From: Agaribacillus sp965228415
GTDB taxonomy: Bacteria > Bacteroidota > Bacteroidia > Cytophagales > Cyclobacteriaceae
Direction of reading: 5' to 3'
DNA: 64,000 nucleotides
Assembly: GCA_965228415.1 (NCBI GenBank)
Contig: OZ245814.1
Location: forward strand, 1,612,001 to 1,676,000
A model generated the notes under the pieces. The model made no database searches, was not told where the DNA came from, and was given only the letters and a program-made list of their open reading frames with translations. Every line of letters starts with the position of its first letter. Positions within the stretch are counted from its first letter, which is position 1. The position numbers were made by a program, and so were the translations under genes. Positions 33,629-42,731 of the stretch are shown piece by piece.

Positions 33629-34495
33629 TCATTTCCAATAAATCACGACCGCAAAAAAAACTATCCAGGCAACAATAGTCAACTGGATAATTTTATCCCT
33701 GTATAAAATTTTAGTAGGCGACCCGCTTAACCTGTAAACGAACGATAGCTGAAGGTACCGCAACAAACCTATAAGCACGAAAAAAGAGCTTCCGTAGATG
33801 TAATCTGATCCAAATCCCTGCACTACATCTTCGGAGATGGTATACATCATGTAGCACACAAAAGTCACAGTAGCCAGGAAACCCATGCTGATGTCTATGA
33901 AAGTCAGGTTATATCCCCTGATTGACTTTCTGAGCGATCCTCTGTGTTGAAGTATGATAAACTCATCTCTCCGCTTAGCCAAAGCCAGGATCATCGACAA
34001 TAGAAAGGTCATCAGAAAAAGCCACTTAGATACTTCTACACTGGCCAGGATACCACCGGCTATGACCCTGAGCAAAAATCCTATGGAGATTAGTGTAACG
34101 TCCAATATAGCTATTCGTTTTAACCGGAACGAATAGGCAATATTCATCACAAAATAGAAAAGTACAATGCCAAGAAACCAAGGAGATAAGGTAAACGCAA
34201 TGGCAACTCCTGACACAAATAGTATGGCGCCAATAGCAAAAGCCAATGGTAGCTTAATCGCTCCGGAAGCCAACGGCCTTTTGCACTTCTCAGGATGCAG
34301 GCGGTCTTTTTCAATATCTGCATAGTCGTTGATGACATAAATGGCGCTGGCAACAAAACAAAAGCTAAAAAAACCGAGCAACACGTTTGTCATGGTAGGC
34401 CAGTGATAAAACTGTCCCGAAAAGAAGGCAGGTGCAAAAATGAAAAAATTTTTCACCCATTGGTTTACCCTGATCAGTTTAACGATTTCCTTCAT
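33629..34495 (-). CDS. UbiA-family prenyltransferase, decaprenyl-phosphate phosphoribosyltransferase-like
   Basis: 288 residues with about eight or nine membrane helices. The Asp-rich motif is NDYADIEKD (N56, D57, D60, D64), followed by HPEKCKRPLASG, typical of the group that attaches phosphoribose to polyprenyl phosphate. It is followed by a HAD phosphatase as in related loci. The start codon at 34495-34493 lies inside the 3' arm of the leader stem described for 34493-34531. This would supply a pentose donor for the surface glycan, although the exact substrate is not proven. Confidence 0.88.
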   Translation of the reverse strand: MKEIVKLIRVNQWVKNFFIFAPAFFSGQFYHWPTMTNVLLGFFSFCFVASAIYVINDYADIEKDRLHPEKCKRPLASGAIKLPLAFAIGAILFVSGVAIAFTLSPWFLGIVLFYFVMNIAYSFRLKRIAILDVTLISIGFLLRVIAGGILASVEVSKWLFLMTFLLSMILALAKRRDEFIILQHRGSLRKSIRGYNLTFIDISMGFLATVTFVCYMMYTISEDVVQGFGSDYIYGSSFFVLIGLLRYLQLSFVYRLSGSPTKILYRDKIIQLTIVAWIVFFAVVIYWK

Positions 34496-34531
34496 CTGTT
34501 CATAATTTAAATTTATTGGTCAGATGGAACC
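34493..34531 (-). promoter_or_regulatory. start-codon stem leader, copy B
   Basis: On the minus strand GGTTCCATCTGACCAAT is followed after a short AT-rich loop by GAACAGATG, whose ATG is the UbiA-type gene start. CATCTG (34521-34526) is complementary to CAGATG (34493-34498), with 22 bases between. It is related to copies at 42465, 49215 and 59259. Here and in the 59259 copy the pairing is C-G in the middle; in the other two it is G-C. Confidence 0.7.
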
Positions 34532-34712
34532 GTTGATACCTGCTATAGCCTTCTCCGGTCTCTTACGCTAAAGCTTTATGCGAACGCGGTCAGCGCAGGC
34601 ACATGGCAGTGGACTTAGCAACACGAGGTCTGTTCAATATTTACACCAGGCATGTCGGTTTCACGAATTAACAAAGCATGAAGATTTTAAATATTTTAAT
34701 ATCACTTCTTAT

Positions 34713-36059
34713 TCAATTTAATGTTTTGGGTTTTATCAGTTTACGCGATAATCCCCACCAAAATTCAGCGGCCGTAATAATATATAAGACCCTCACCGGA
34801 AATAGATAGCGAGGTTCCATATAGGTCAATGCATAAAACCCAACAAATGTTAAAAACAATACAGGTATCAACCAGTAATCGTTTAAAATAATTTTTCTGT
34901 TTTTCCAGATAAATCCGATAAAACCGATAATCAGCAAAAGGTTAACGGCATTCACCAAAAAATGAAAGATAAAATAGCCGGTTCTGCTCTTTAGCGGGCC
35001 CAGGCTGAAATTTTCGGGCCGAAATGAATTCACAATAAAGACATTGCCGTAGAGTGTTTTGATAATGAATTGCTTTAAGGTCATCGCGGGATGGGAAATA
35101 TAATCATTTATTACCCATCCATTGAAAACCTTATGAAGCGGTCGGTCCGGCCTGTCATCCGCCTCGCTGGAAAGGGCCCGTTGGCTTTTCAGCCAATGCT
35201 GGTAGTCCTGGCTATCTCCCCGTATATCTCCTTCCCAAAACCGCCAATCCCAGGGTTCGTCTCTAAATTGGAACCTCCCCAAATGTAAGACATAGGAGCC
35301 ATAATTGTTGTGGTAATTTTTTCCTTTGTTTCCCGGTAGATGATTCAACGTCATTCTGAAAACTATCATAAACAACCCAATGAGGAGACAATATATCAAC
35401 AACCCTTTTCTCAAGCCAGGCGCTTGCTTTACCCTGATGGTCACCAACAAGAAAAGAAGGAGCACCGGTACGATCACCACAAAGTTTAATCGCGCTGACA
35501 TCAGCGCCAGTGACCCGAGCAAAAAGTACCACCACGCACTCGAATTGAGGGGCCTGTCAGGCTTTCCGCTCCATTTCATTCCTCCATACAATAGTAAAAT
35601 GAAACTGATATAGACCATGCTTTCTCCGTTGATTCCCATGGCATAATAAATGTGAATAGGAAAAATTAACATCAGGATCCCTGAAAAAACACCGACTTCG
35701 CTGCCAAAAAGTTGGCTCGCAATTCTTTTCACGATCAAAACCGACAGCACCATAAAAATCCCATTCCAGAGAATGCCGGCAAGCCAGTACTGTTGCCTAT
35801 CGCCGGAAGGTCCTACCAATGCATATGGGACAAGATAGTAGACGTTCGGTCCCGGAGCCTTTTTGATGTAAAAACTATGCCAATGCCCATCGGCAAAAAT
35901 AATATTGACCCAATTTTTTGTTTCCCTGTGAAAATTCTTGTCACCGAATTTTTTTGGCTGAACCGGTGAAAATATAAAAAGCGTGAAAATCAATAGTGTG
36001 ACTATTCCTAAAACAATATCTGCTTTATCAATTTTTATTTTTTTTAAAAATCTTACCAT
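34713..36059 (-). CDS. multi-membrane GT-C/ArnT-like glycosyltransferase
   Basis: The open frame reaches 36119 (468 residues), but Met21 at 36059 (MVRFLKKIKIDKAD) is a more natural start. About ten membrane helices are visible. An early loop has NFHRETKNWVNIIFADGHWH and APGPNVYYLVPYALV, as in GT39/ArnT-like proteins that use polyprenyl-phosphate sugars on the periplasmic side. It stands apart from its neighbours (gaps of about 215 bases each side), so it may be its own transcription unit within the cluster. Confidence 0.8.
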   Translation of the reverse strand: MVRFLKKIKIDKADIVLGIVTLLIFTLFIFSPVQPKKFGDKNFHRETKNWVNIIFADGHWHSFYIKKAPGPNVYYLVPYALVGPSGDRQQYWLAGILWNGIFMVLSVLIVKRIASQLFGSEVGVFSGILMLIFPIHIYYAMGINGESMVYISFILLLYGGMKWSGKPDRPLNSSAWWYFLLGSLALMSARLNFVVIVPVLLLFLLVTIRVKQAPGLRKGLLIYCLLIGLFMIVFRMTLNHLPGNKGKNYHNNYGSYVLHLGRFQFRDEPWDWRFWEGDIRGDSQDYQHWLKSQRALSSEADDRPDRPLHKVFNGWVINDYISHPAMTLKQFIIKTLYGNVFIVNSFRPENFSLGPLKSRTGYFIFHFLVNAVNLLLIIGFIGFIWKNRKIILNDYWLIPVLFLTFVGFYALTYMEPRYLFPVRVLYIITAAEFWWGLSRKLIKPKTLN

Positions 36060-36273
36060 AATTTGAGGTAGACCATTGCAAAATATGTTCTGTGAGTTCC
36101 AGCTATCGGTAAAAAACAAAAAAACACTCCCTTAATCCGGGAATTTATCCCTGCACCAGCAAAAAGTACTATAAATTTCCAAATTAAGATGTTTTCGGAA
36201 ATTATAATAAAACTTTATATTATCTTTTATTAAATAAAACCGGTTTTAGCGCAATTCTCCTGTTGCCCTGCCT

Positions 36274-37215
36274 CTATCCTTTCTTCAAAAGCCCTTTCAG
36301 AAAACCGGCTCCATATGACACATGTAGTGTAGGATAAACCAGCAACGCCGATAATTTCACCTTCAGATTGCCTTTGGCCTTAAAAGAAAAAATAAGATCC
36401 AAAGACAAATATATCGCCAGCGGGACCAGCCATAGTAAGGAAAAAAAAGCCAGTGGCAGGGATAGAAAATACAGGAGAAAACAGCTGGGTATCAGGTGAC
36501 GCAGCTTTACTTCTGAATTCACCTTCTTCAGGACCATCGGTTTGTACAAACCATACTGAAAGTACTGTCTGAACAGGCCTTTCACATCGCTTCTGGGATA
36601 ATACCATAATTTAATCTCTGGATTCTGGTAGATCTTTTTGCCTTTACTTTTGGCGCGATAGTGAAATTCATCATCCTGATTTCTCACCAGTCTCTCGTCA
36701 AACATGCCAACCTCGGCAAATATCTCCTTCTTCCATGACCCAAAAGTGACGGAATCGCTATATCCCTCGTACGTTATATTATGCACCTGACTGTTCCCTA
36801 CACCAAACGGCGTGCAGATAGCATGCGCTACCGCGCATTGGAAAGGCGCTTTACAAGCCGTTCTTGTCGGTCCGCCTACAATATCTGCGTCGACTTTTTC
36901 AAATGTCTCCATGACCTTTTCAAAATAATCAGGTGCATATTTTGTATGGGCATCCAACCTGACAATCCGGTCCGCTGCACATAGTGGAATGGCCTTGTTC
37001 AATGCAAAAGGTACAATCTTTTCAGGGTTATGAAGTAAATGAATGTTTGGATGATTTTTCTGATAGTCTTCAATGATGGCAATTGTACGATCTTTCGAAC
37101 CACCGTCTACTAAAAATAATTCCTTGTCCGCCGGATTGGCTGCAATAAAAAAGTCCAGTAAACCTTCGATATATTCTTCCTCATTAAAACATGGGCAAAT
37201 TACACTTAGTGTCAT
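36274..37215 (-). CDS. GT2-family glycosyltransferase
   Basis: 313 residues. A GT-A domain begins with SVICPCFNEEEYIEG, DGGSKDRTI near 35-43, and RLDAHTKYAPDYFEK carries the DxD-like metal site (about 90-93). RNQDDEFHYRAKSKG holds the catalytic acid region. Two or three membrane helices follow in the last 80 residues. This layout resembles ExoA-like succinoglycan enzymes. Its start overlaps the deacetylase stop by 4 bases. Last gene of the unit that begins at 42467. Confidence 0.92.
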   Translation of the reverse strand: MTLSVICPCFNEEEYIEGLLDFFIAANPADKELFLVDGGSKDRTIAIIEDYQKNHPNIHLLHNPEKIVPFALNKAIPLCAADRIVRLDAHTKYAPDYFEKVMETFEKVDADIVGGPTRTACKAPFQCAVAHAICTPFGVGNSQVHNITYEGYSDSVTFGSWKKEIFAEVGMFDERLVRNQDDEFHYRAKSKGKKIYQNPEIKLWYYPRSDVKGLFRQYFQYGLYKPMVLKKVNSEVKLRHLIPSCFLLYFLSLPLAFFSLLWLVPLAIYLSLDLIFSFKAKGNLKVKLSALLVYPTLHVSYGAGFLKGLLKKG

Positions 37216-38003
37216 CTCAGAAGCTTCTCTCTTAGTTTTAGATAGTTACTACCAAGAGAGTTTTTCAGTAACTTTTTTAGATTCCAATACAGAAACTCTC
37301 TTGCAAAAAATACGGGGTTATGATTTATAATTTTTGCGGCCTTCGCCGGGATGTCATTTTGTTTAATACTGTAGCGCCCGACTATATAGCAATCGCCTAA
37401 TTTTGTCACTTTATTGGTAGGCTCGGAAGTAAAGAGTATTTTAAAGCCGGTCTCCTCCGCGGCCCTGGCAACCTGCTTTGAATAAAATCCTCCAGGTACC
37501 GACGCGGTGAGCACCTCCTCCCCCACAATATCACTTAAAATATCCTTGCTGATTTTCCATTCCTGCAGCAACTCCTGATAAGAGAGGTTGGAGATAATTT
37601 TGGGATGTGAATGTGAATGAGAGCCAATGATATGACCTCTATCATGTAACTCTCTGACTTCGGAAGCTTCCAAAAAACCGCTGGTACCCAGGTACTTTGT
37701 GGCAATAAAAAAAATACCTGCAGCCTGATGCCCTTCCAAAAGCGGCGCTATGCGACTCAAAAAACTCACCCCTCCGTCATCAAAAGTAATTAATCGCAAC
37801 ACCTGCGTATCGACATCTCCCCTGCTTAGAAAATCCTTCAATGCTTCTGCCTGTCCTGCCAGTCTGGGGGCTGCTACCTGCAAATGAGATTTGAAATCCG
37901 GCAAATTCAATTTATAGGAATCCGGCCCACTGCCATTAAATCCACTTTCACTAAAGTGCTCATTTTCAATTACGTCATGGTACAGAAGCGCTGTTATTCT
38001 CAT
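37212..38003 (-). CDS. polysaccharide deacetylase (NodB-like, CE4)
   Basis: The frame opens at 38072, but Met24 at 38003 (MRITALLYHDV) lies 4 bases after the formyltransferase stop and is the better start, giving 263 residues. The NodB motifs are ITFDDGGVSFL and IGSHSHSHP. The enzyme removes N- or O-acetyl groups with a divalent metal. No signal peptide is seen, so it probably acts on a cytoplasmic lipid-linked or nucleotide sugar. It is followed directly by a GT2 gene. Confidence 0.9.
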   Translation of the reverse strand: MRITALLYHDVIENEHFSESGFNGSGPDSYKLNLPDFKSHLQVAAPRLAGQAEALKDFLSRGDVDTQVLRLITFDDGGVSFLSRIAPLLEGHQAAGIFFIATKYLGTSGFLEASEVRELHDRGHIIGSHSHSHPKIISNLSYQELLQEWKISKDILSDIVGEEVLTASVPGGFYSKQVARAAEETGFKILFTSEPTNKVTKLGDCYIVGRYSIKQNDIPAKAAKIINHNPVFFAREFLYWNLKKLLKNSLGSNYLKLREKLLR

Positions 38004-38007
38004 GATG

Positions 38008-38796
38008 CTATTCCCGTTTTCGTTGCCATTTCCATCGTAAAAATTTAGTAAGCCTCGGCTGACCCCAGACATTTGACTTCCTGGATTTGTCTACTGTCAA
38101 AGGCACCGCCGTACCCTGATATATCTCGTTTATTTTATCTTTAATCCCTTCCAGGTTGTCAAAAACAACCCTACTCTGGATAGTAACATGAGACTCGCTT
38201 ACAGGATCGTAGTCATAGGTGAAATAACCGTAAATAGGACCCGTGTCCACACCTTTATCAATTTTGAGCATGGTCATTCCCACATTGTCATAATCCTTGT
38301 TCATGATAGCCCAGAAACATCCGTGGGCATTTCTGTACTCCGGACATATGCCGGGGTGAAATACATAGGTACCAAATTTTGGGATGGAAAAAATCCTTTC
38401 GGTAAGCAGAAACTTACACCTGGCAATAATAAAGTCAGGTTGCTTGCTTTCGATAAACGCCTGGGCAGCTTTGGCATTAGGTGTGGTAACGGTAACCTGG
38501 TCAATCTGACTGAAATCAGGCTCCCCATATTTGGTCTTTACGTCACTGAGTATAGACTGCTCAATTAACCGGTCCTTGCTTTGGCTGGTAAACTTATAGA
38601 AAAAACGGAAAAGCAAGACATCTATTAGCCCCCAAAACCCACTTCGCTTCATCTCCTTTTTAACCCTTTCCATTTTCTTTTGCTTTTTTTCCTCTATAAC
38701 CACAATACCGGCTAAATCGGAAAAGGCATTTAACCAGGCAGCAATCCCCTTGAAGGATAACACAGAATCTTTATGACATATTAATACAATCTTCAT
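38008..38796 (-). CDS. formyltransferase-fold protein of a polysaccharide locus
   Basis: 262 residues. The Fmt-like core shows as VFHPGICPEYRNAHGCFWAI and KIDKGVDTGPI, with the catalytic-type His and Asp. The Asn two residues before the His in classical N10-formyl-THF enzymes is Val here (TYVFH), so the usual catalytic triad is incomplete. It probably acts on an amino sugar in the cluster. The first 80 residues (basic, KKQKKMERVKKEMKRSGFW) are not Fmt-like. Tight spacing to the genes either side marks an operon. Confidence 0.85.
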   Translation of the reverse strand: MKIVLICHKDSVLSFKGIAAWLNAFSDLAGIVVIEEKKQKKMERVKKEMKRSGFWGLIDVLLFRFFYKFTSQSKDRLIEQSILSDVKTKYGEPDFSQIDQVTVTTPNAKAAQAFIESKQPDFIIARCKFLLTERIFSIPKFGTYVFHPGICPEYRNAHGCFWAIMNKDYDNVGMTMLKIDKGVDTGPIYGYFTYDYDPVSESHVTIQSRVVFDNLEGIKDKINEIYQGTAVPLTVDKSRKSNVWGQPRLTKFLRWKWQRKRE

Positions 38797-38808
38797 TGCC
38801 CGGTAGTT

Positions 38809-40098
38809 TTAAGCTTCTAGTTCGGAGAAAAAATGCTGAATTTTGCCATTGGCTTTTCTAGCTATTTTATCTACATAATTGATCTCTATATTCAACCCTG
38901 GTTCCAGGTACATGGCCATTTTTTGGTGAATATCCTCAATCTCCTCTTCTGAAAGTTTTTCCGTCGCCACGACGTCCAAAACAAATGTGTCAAGCCTTGT
39001 TTGCCTAACCACAAACTCCCGTAAACACCCTGTGGACTCCAAAATACTTCTGGAAACATAATAGAACGTAAATCCTGCCGCCACCTTACCGGAGGGAAGT
39101 TTGACAAAATCATTTACCCTTCCATTAATCCTGCTGATGATCTTGCGGCCGTCGTCATTCACATCAAAATCTACTGAATCGCCAATGCTATACCTGATAA
39201 GGGGAAAAGCCTTGTTGAATAACGAGGTGCAAAGCAATCGCGTCGTGCCATCCGGCGCTGTCACATTTTCAAAAAAGGTGATTTCGTCGGAGCAGATCAT
39301 ATCACCATTTGGAAATTCAAACCCCAGTACACTTAATTCCGAAGATCCGTATTCTATGGCTACCTTGATGCCAAATGCCGCCGCTATCAACGCTTTATCC
39401 TCATCGGTGCACAACTCTGAGGTAACAATACACACCTTCAAAGAAGGGCAAATGTCTTTTAAAACAATCCCTTTTTCCTTAAGAAATCTGGCAAAATAAG
39501 CGATAGAGCTGGTGTATCCGTAAACATATTCGATTTTGTTTTTCCTGAAAGTATTGACAAAGCCCTCCAGTACTTTTTCGGATAAATCAAATACCTGGAA
39601 TCTGATTCTGTTCGACAGCCTGTCTTTTAATTTTTCAGCCAGATAGGATTTCTTATTAAGTGGTATTCCATAAAACCGTACCTGCGAAGAGTTTAATCGA
39701 ACCCCGTGTTGGCTAAAGCGGTGCTTGATCAAAGCCCAGGCCAGCGCATGTGAGAATTTATCCTTCGCAAAGAAAAAAGGATGTCCTGAAGATCCCGACG
39801 TATTTGACAGGTACACATTTTTTCGGTTGTAGCCCTCGGCCATCATTTCTTCGATGGGGTTTTGAAGGTCCTTTTTGTTAAGTACCGGAAGGTCCTCCCA
39901 TTTTTGGGGTTTCTGCGAGCCAACTATCCTCTGATAAAACGGATTGTTGTTATAATGATGGTTGAATATCTCCCACTTCTTTTTTTCCTGCCATTCATAC
40001 AATGCTGTCGGCGGAAGGTCGATAATAGATTTTAAAAATTTTTCCGCCTTGCCTAACTTAAATCCCTGAAGTTTTAACGTCAGCTCAAATATATTCAT
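38809..40098 (-). CDS. CapK/PaaK-like adenylate-forming enzyme
   Basis: 429 residues related to phenylacetate-CoA ligase-like proteins found in capsule loci. Recognisable segments are LSNTSGSSGHPFFFAKD (about 94-110, phosphate-binding), EYGSSELSVLGFE and FPLIRYSIGDSVDF, with a C-terminal subdomain ending in IARKANGKIQHFF with the expected Lys. It would activate a carboxylic acid for transfer to a sugar. Its start overlaps the upstream GT4 gene's stop by 14 bases. Confidence 0.88.
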   Translation of the reverse strand: MNIFELTLKLQGFKLGKAEKFLKSIIDLPPTALYEWQEKKKWEIFNHHYNNNPFYQRIVGSQKPQKWEDLPVLNKKDLQNPIEEMMAEGYNRKNVYLSNTSGSSGHPFFFAKDKFSHALAWALIKHRFSQHGVRLNSSQVRFYGIPLNKKSYLAEKLKDRLSNRIRFQVFDLSEKVLEGFVNTFRKNKIEYVYGYTSSIAYFARFLKEKGIVLKDICPSLKVCIVTSELCTDEDKALIAAAFGIKVAIEYGSSELSVLGFEFPNGDMICSDEITFFENVTAPDGTTRLLCTSLFNKAFPLIRYSIGDSVDFDVNDDGRKIISRINGRVNDFVKLPSGKVAAGFTFYYVSRSILESTGCLREFVVRQTRLDTFVLDVVATEKLSEEEIEDIHQKMAMYLEPGLNIEINYVDKIARKANGKIQHFFSELEA

Positions 40099-41140
40099 GT
40101 GATCCAGAAGCTTTTAACTTTTCCTTAAGCGCTATACGACTTATCAATGCATCCCATTGCCCCTTAATGTGTTCCCAATCAAAAGATTTACCTTTTTCAA
40201 TAGCTGTCTTCGAGATGCTTTCCGCCAGTTCCACGTCTTCCAATAGCTTTTTAATACAGGAGACCATGGCCTGATCATCATCCAGGTCGACCAGCATGCC
40301 ATCCACTTGATCCTTTATTAAATAGGGTAACCCACCGGCGTTGGTTGACACCACCGGAAAACCCAGGCACATCGCCTCAATGATACTTACCGGTAAATTG
40401 TCAAAATTGGTGGTATTTATGAATACATCATACCCATCTGATAATTTTATCCACGCTTCCTTGCTTAGCTTACCGGTCAGTGTCAGCTTTTCACTTACGC
40501 CTAGTGACGCTGCCAACTGTTCAACACTTGCCTTGCTTCCATCCTTATCGGGCCCTACCATGCACAATTCAATTTCAGGATAATCCTCACTCAGTGCTTT
40601 TAGTGCCTTAACGGCCATTTCGGGGTTATAAATTTTATGGAGGGATCGTACATAAAGTAATTTAGGACGTAATTTTCTTCTAACAGCAGAAGGATAATTT
40701 TCGGTATCAATATAGTTCGGAATGTATTCTACTTCATAGCCATGTTTCCGAAAGGCATCCATCAGGTAATGTGATGGAGAAATGTTTATGGCTGCTTTTG
40801 CAAAAACCATCCGGCTAAGCTTTGGCGAATTTTTCAACCGGTCGGGCAATCCTCCACCATGCAAAATGGGAACGTAGGGCAACTTAAAAAGCTGACAAGT
40901 TAAGGCCGCCACCAGTGTATAATAGAAGTTGCTGGTGCTGTAAGTATCGATAAAAACCAGGCCTATCTTGCGCCTGTTTCTTATAATGGCCAGTACAGCA
41001 TCAAAAAACCTGATGATCTTATTTTTTTTGTCGGAAACCAACAGGGTATCGAACTGCTCTTGAAGTTTAGCTCCCAGGGTCTCTACATTTGTAGGCGTAA
41101 CACCGTGTTTGCTAAGCTTGTTCCCGATGTAAAGAATCAT
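40085..41140 (-). CDS. GT4-family glycosyltransferase
   Basis: 351 residues of the GT-B fold. The C-terminal donor domain has KLLYVRSLHKIYNPEMAVKA, then DVFINTTNFDNLPVSIIEAM and GFPVVSTNAGGLPYL, the usual GT4 nucleotide-sugar signature (Asn replaces one Glu of the E-x7-E motif: NLPVSIIE). Overlaps both neighbours (29 bases upstream, 14 downstream). Confidence 0.93.
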   Translation of the reverse strand: MILYIGNKLSKHGVTPTNVETLGAKLQEQFDTLLVSDKKNKIIRFFDAVLAIIRNRRKIGLVFIDTYSTSNFYYTLVAALTCQLFKLPYVPILHGGGLPDRLKNSPKLSRMVFAKAAINISPSHYLMDAFRKHGYEVEYIPNYIDTENYPSAVRRKLRPKLLYVRSLHKIYNPEMAVKALKALSEDYPEIELCMVGPDKDGSKASVEQLAASLGVSEKLTLTGKLSKEAWIKLSDGYDVFINTTNFDNLPVSIIEAMCLGFPVVSTNAGGLPYLIKDQVDGMLVDLDDDQAMVSCIKKLLEDVELAESISKTAIEKGKSFDWEHIKGQWDALISRIALKEKLKASGSHEYI

Positions 41141-42467
41141 CCGTCGAGGGTAATAAATGAATAAAAATCAGACCATAAAGAAATCCGGGCATAGCCAACC
41201 TCATGGCGCCGTGTGTCATGGTCAGAAAGCACAGTATGGTGAAAGCCGCCACCAAAGGTTTTGTGATATCATTGGCCGACCAGTAGTAGATGGGCGGGCT
41301 GGCGATAATTATGATCAAGGCTAAAAGCCCATAGATCCCATGTTCTGCCAACAACCTGCTAAATTCGGTATGGGAAGCCTGGTATTTTTTTCCCTGTTTT
41401 AACCGGAAATGTTTCCCCATACCCACACCTGCTCCCAGCACGGGATATTCTCCAAAAGCCTCCAATTCCGACAAAAGTATTTTTAACCTACCGGTTGTAA
41501 AATCTCTTTTCTTTCCTTTGGTTGACGACTCATTGGCATAGCGTCTTTTCAAAAAACCACCTGTCAGGCTATCGGTGTAGCTAAATACTGCTGTCCCCGC
41601 AATCAGCGCCAGTATGCCTGTTACAAAAAGCCTTTTAATCAACTGTGGATTGTTGGCCTTGATGGCAAAAATGAAAATGGCCACAAAAAGGGCTCCAACG
41701 GCTGCGATAATACCTCCCCTGGAAAATGTCAGCAGGCCACGTATGCCAAAAATGGCAATTATTCCTATATCAAGTGCTCTGTAGCCCGTAATTTTAAAAT
41801 CCATAAATATCGACAGGCCCACAATAAATATACCCAGCCCCAGCATTGTGGAAACCTGGTTGGCACCAAATCCACCGGAAAGTTTTGCGCTGGAATTCAA
41901 GGTAAAGGTGACTTCACTCAGATCAGGCGTTTTGAAGAAAAGCACGATTGCTGTAGCAAAAATTGGTAGTACAAAGTATAACAGCAATTTATTCAACTGT
42001 TCCTTGGTAAATTCCCTTTTATAGAAATATACCCCCGCGGCCACCAGGCTCAGCGGACCGGAAAAGTTAAATAATATGTCTTTACGGGCCGCTGTTACGG
42101 TCTCGAATTCAACCACGGTAAGTGCCGGCAACAGCAGCAGAAAAAACACCAGAAAATGTCTGGGAAACCTAAAGGGACGCTCTTCGGCCAATAATCCGGC
42201 TACCAGTAATATGATAACACCGTACTTCCCGCTTTCATAGGTCAGACTGCCCTTGTTCATCCGCAGCAATATCTCTATGCCTACCCAGTATGCGGAAAAA
42301 TAAGCCGCTTCGTTGTTGACATTATTATTTTTTAGAATGAAGTAAAGGCCAACTATCATCACCCCCATACCCCATGCCATGCAAAAGAGGGAAGATTGTA
42401 TTGAAAGGTATCCCATTACTGCATGCAGCGCAATGATTGGTATGATGTGGGATTTATCTTCTTTCAT
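41112..42467 (-). CDS. O-antigen ligase/polymerase-like membrane protein (Wzy or WaaL type)
   Basis: The frame opens at 42509, but Met15 at 42467 (MKEDKSHIIPII) is chosen because it is the ATG within the conserved leader stem. It gives 451 residues with about eleven membrane helices. The central region contains GFGANQVSTMLGLGIF and FSRGGIIAA, and the large periplasmic loop ends with FGEYPVLGAGVG and SHTEFSRLLAEHGIYG, matching the PF04932 family. Likely role: polymerisation or ligation of the surface glycan. It heads a six-gene unit running to 36274. Confidence 0.9.
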   Translation of the reverse strand: MKEDKSHIIPIIALHAVMGYLSIQSSLFCMAWGMGVMIVGLYFILKNNNVNNEAAYFSAYWVGIEILLRMNKGSLTYESGKYGVIILLVAGLLAEERPFRFPRHFLVFFLLLLPALTVVEFETVTAARKDILFNFSGPLSLVAAGVYFYKREFTKEQLNKLLLYFVLPIFATAIVLFFKTPDLSEVTFTLNSSAKLSGGFGANQVSTMLGLGIFIVGLSIFMDFKITGYRALDIGIIAIFGIRGLLTFSRGGIIAAVGALFVAIFIFAIKANNPQLIKRLFVTGILALIAGTAVFSYTDSLTGGFLKRRYANESSTKGKKRDFTTGRLKILLSELEAFGEYPVLGAGVGMGKHFRLKQGKKYQASHTEFSRLLAEHGIYGLLALIIIIASPPIYYWSANDITKPLVAAFTILCFLTMTHGAMRLAMPGFLYGLIFIHLLPSTDDSLHREQA

Positions 42468-42503
42468 GTGTTTATAATTTATTTTCATTGGCCACATGGA
42501 ACC
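42465..42503 (-). promoter_or_regulatory. start-codon stem leader, copy C
   Basis: On the minus strand GGTTCCATGTGGCCAAT is followed by AACACATG, whose ATG is the ligase gene start. CATGTG (42493-42498) pairs with CACATG (42465-42470) across 22 bases. The 50 bases further upstream, including a six-codon frame at 42533-42553, closely resemble those of copy D at 49215. Confidence 0.7.
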
Positions 42504-42532
42504 TCGCATACTATTATCATTTCCAGTATCGA

Positions 42533-42553
42533 TTACGTCATGCTCGGTTTCAT
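42533..42553 (-). other. possible six-codon leader peptide MKPSMT
   Basis: ATGAAACCGAGC begins a frame of six codons and a TAA stop on the minus strand, 30 bases upstream of the GGTTCC box of copy C. Copy D has the same frame at 49285-49305 (MKPSIT). The two differ only in third codon positions (ATG/ATA, ACG/ACT). I cannot tell a translated leader peptide from simple sequence duplication. Confidence 0.3.
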
Positions 42554-42731
42554 CTGTTTGTCATAATTTTTTATCCGTCAGGGGAACCTTTGATGGTAAA
42601 AATAATTATGTTGGTTTCATATGGCACAATATTCAAAATTATTTAAAAATAATTTTGCTTAAACTTACCAAATAAATTACACCTCCAAAATTAATAAAAA
42701 TTGTAAGGGGTAATAACTTTACCAGCCATAA

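Noticed and set aside
36236..36247. Palindrome AAAACCGGTTTT downstream of the GT2 gene
   Set aside because: Too short and AT-rich at the ends to support a terminator or operator call.
42465..42509. Upstream ATG codons of the ligase gene at 42509, 42497 and 42488 as real starts
   Set aside because: They lie in the conserved leader, and in the other three copies the corresponding sequence is non-coding or has a stop.
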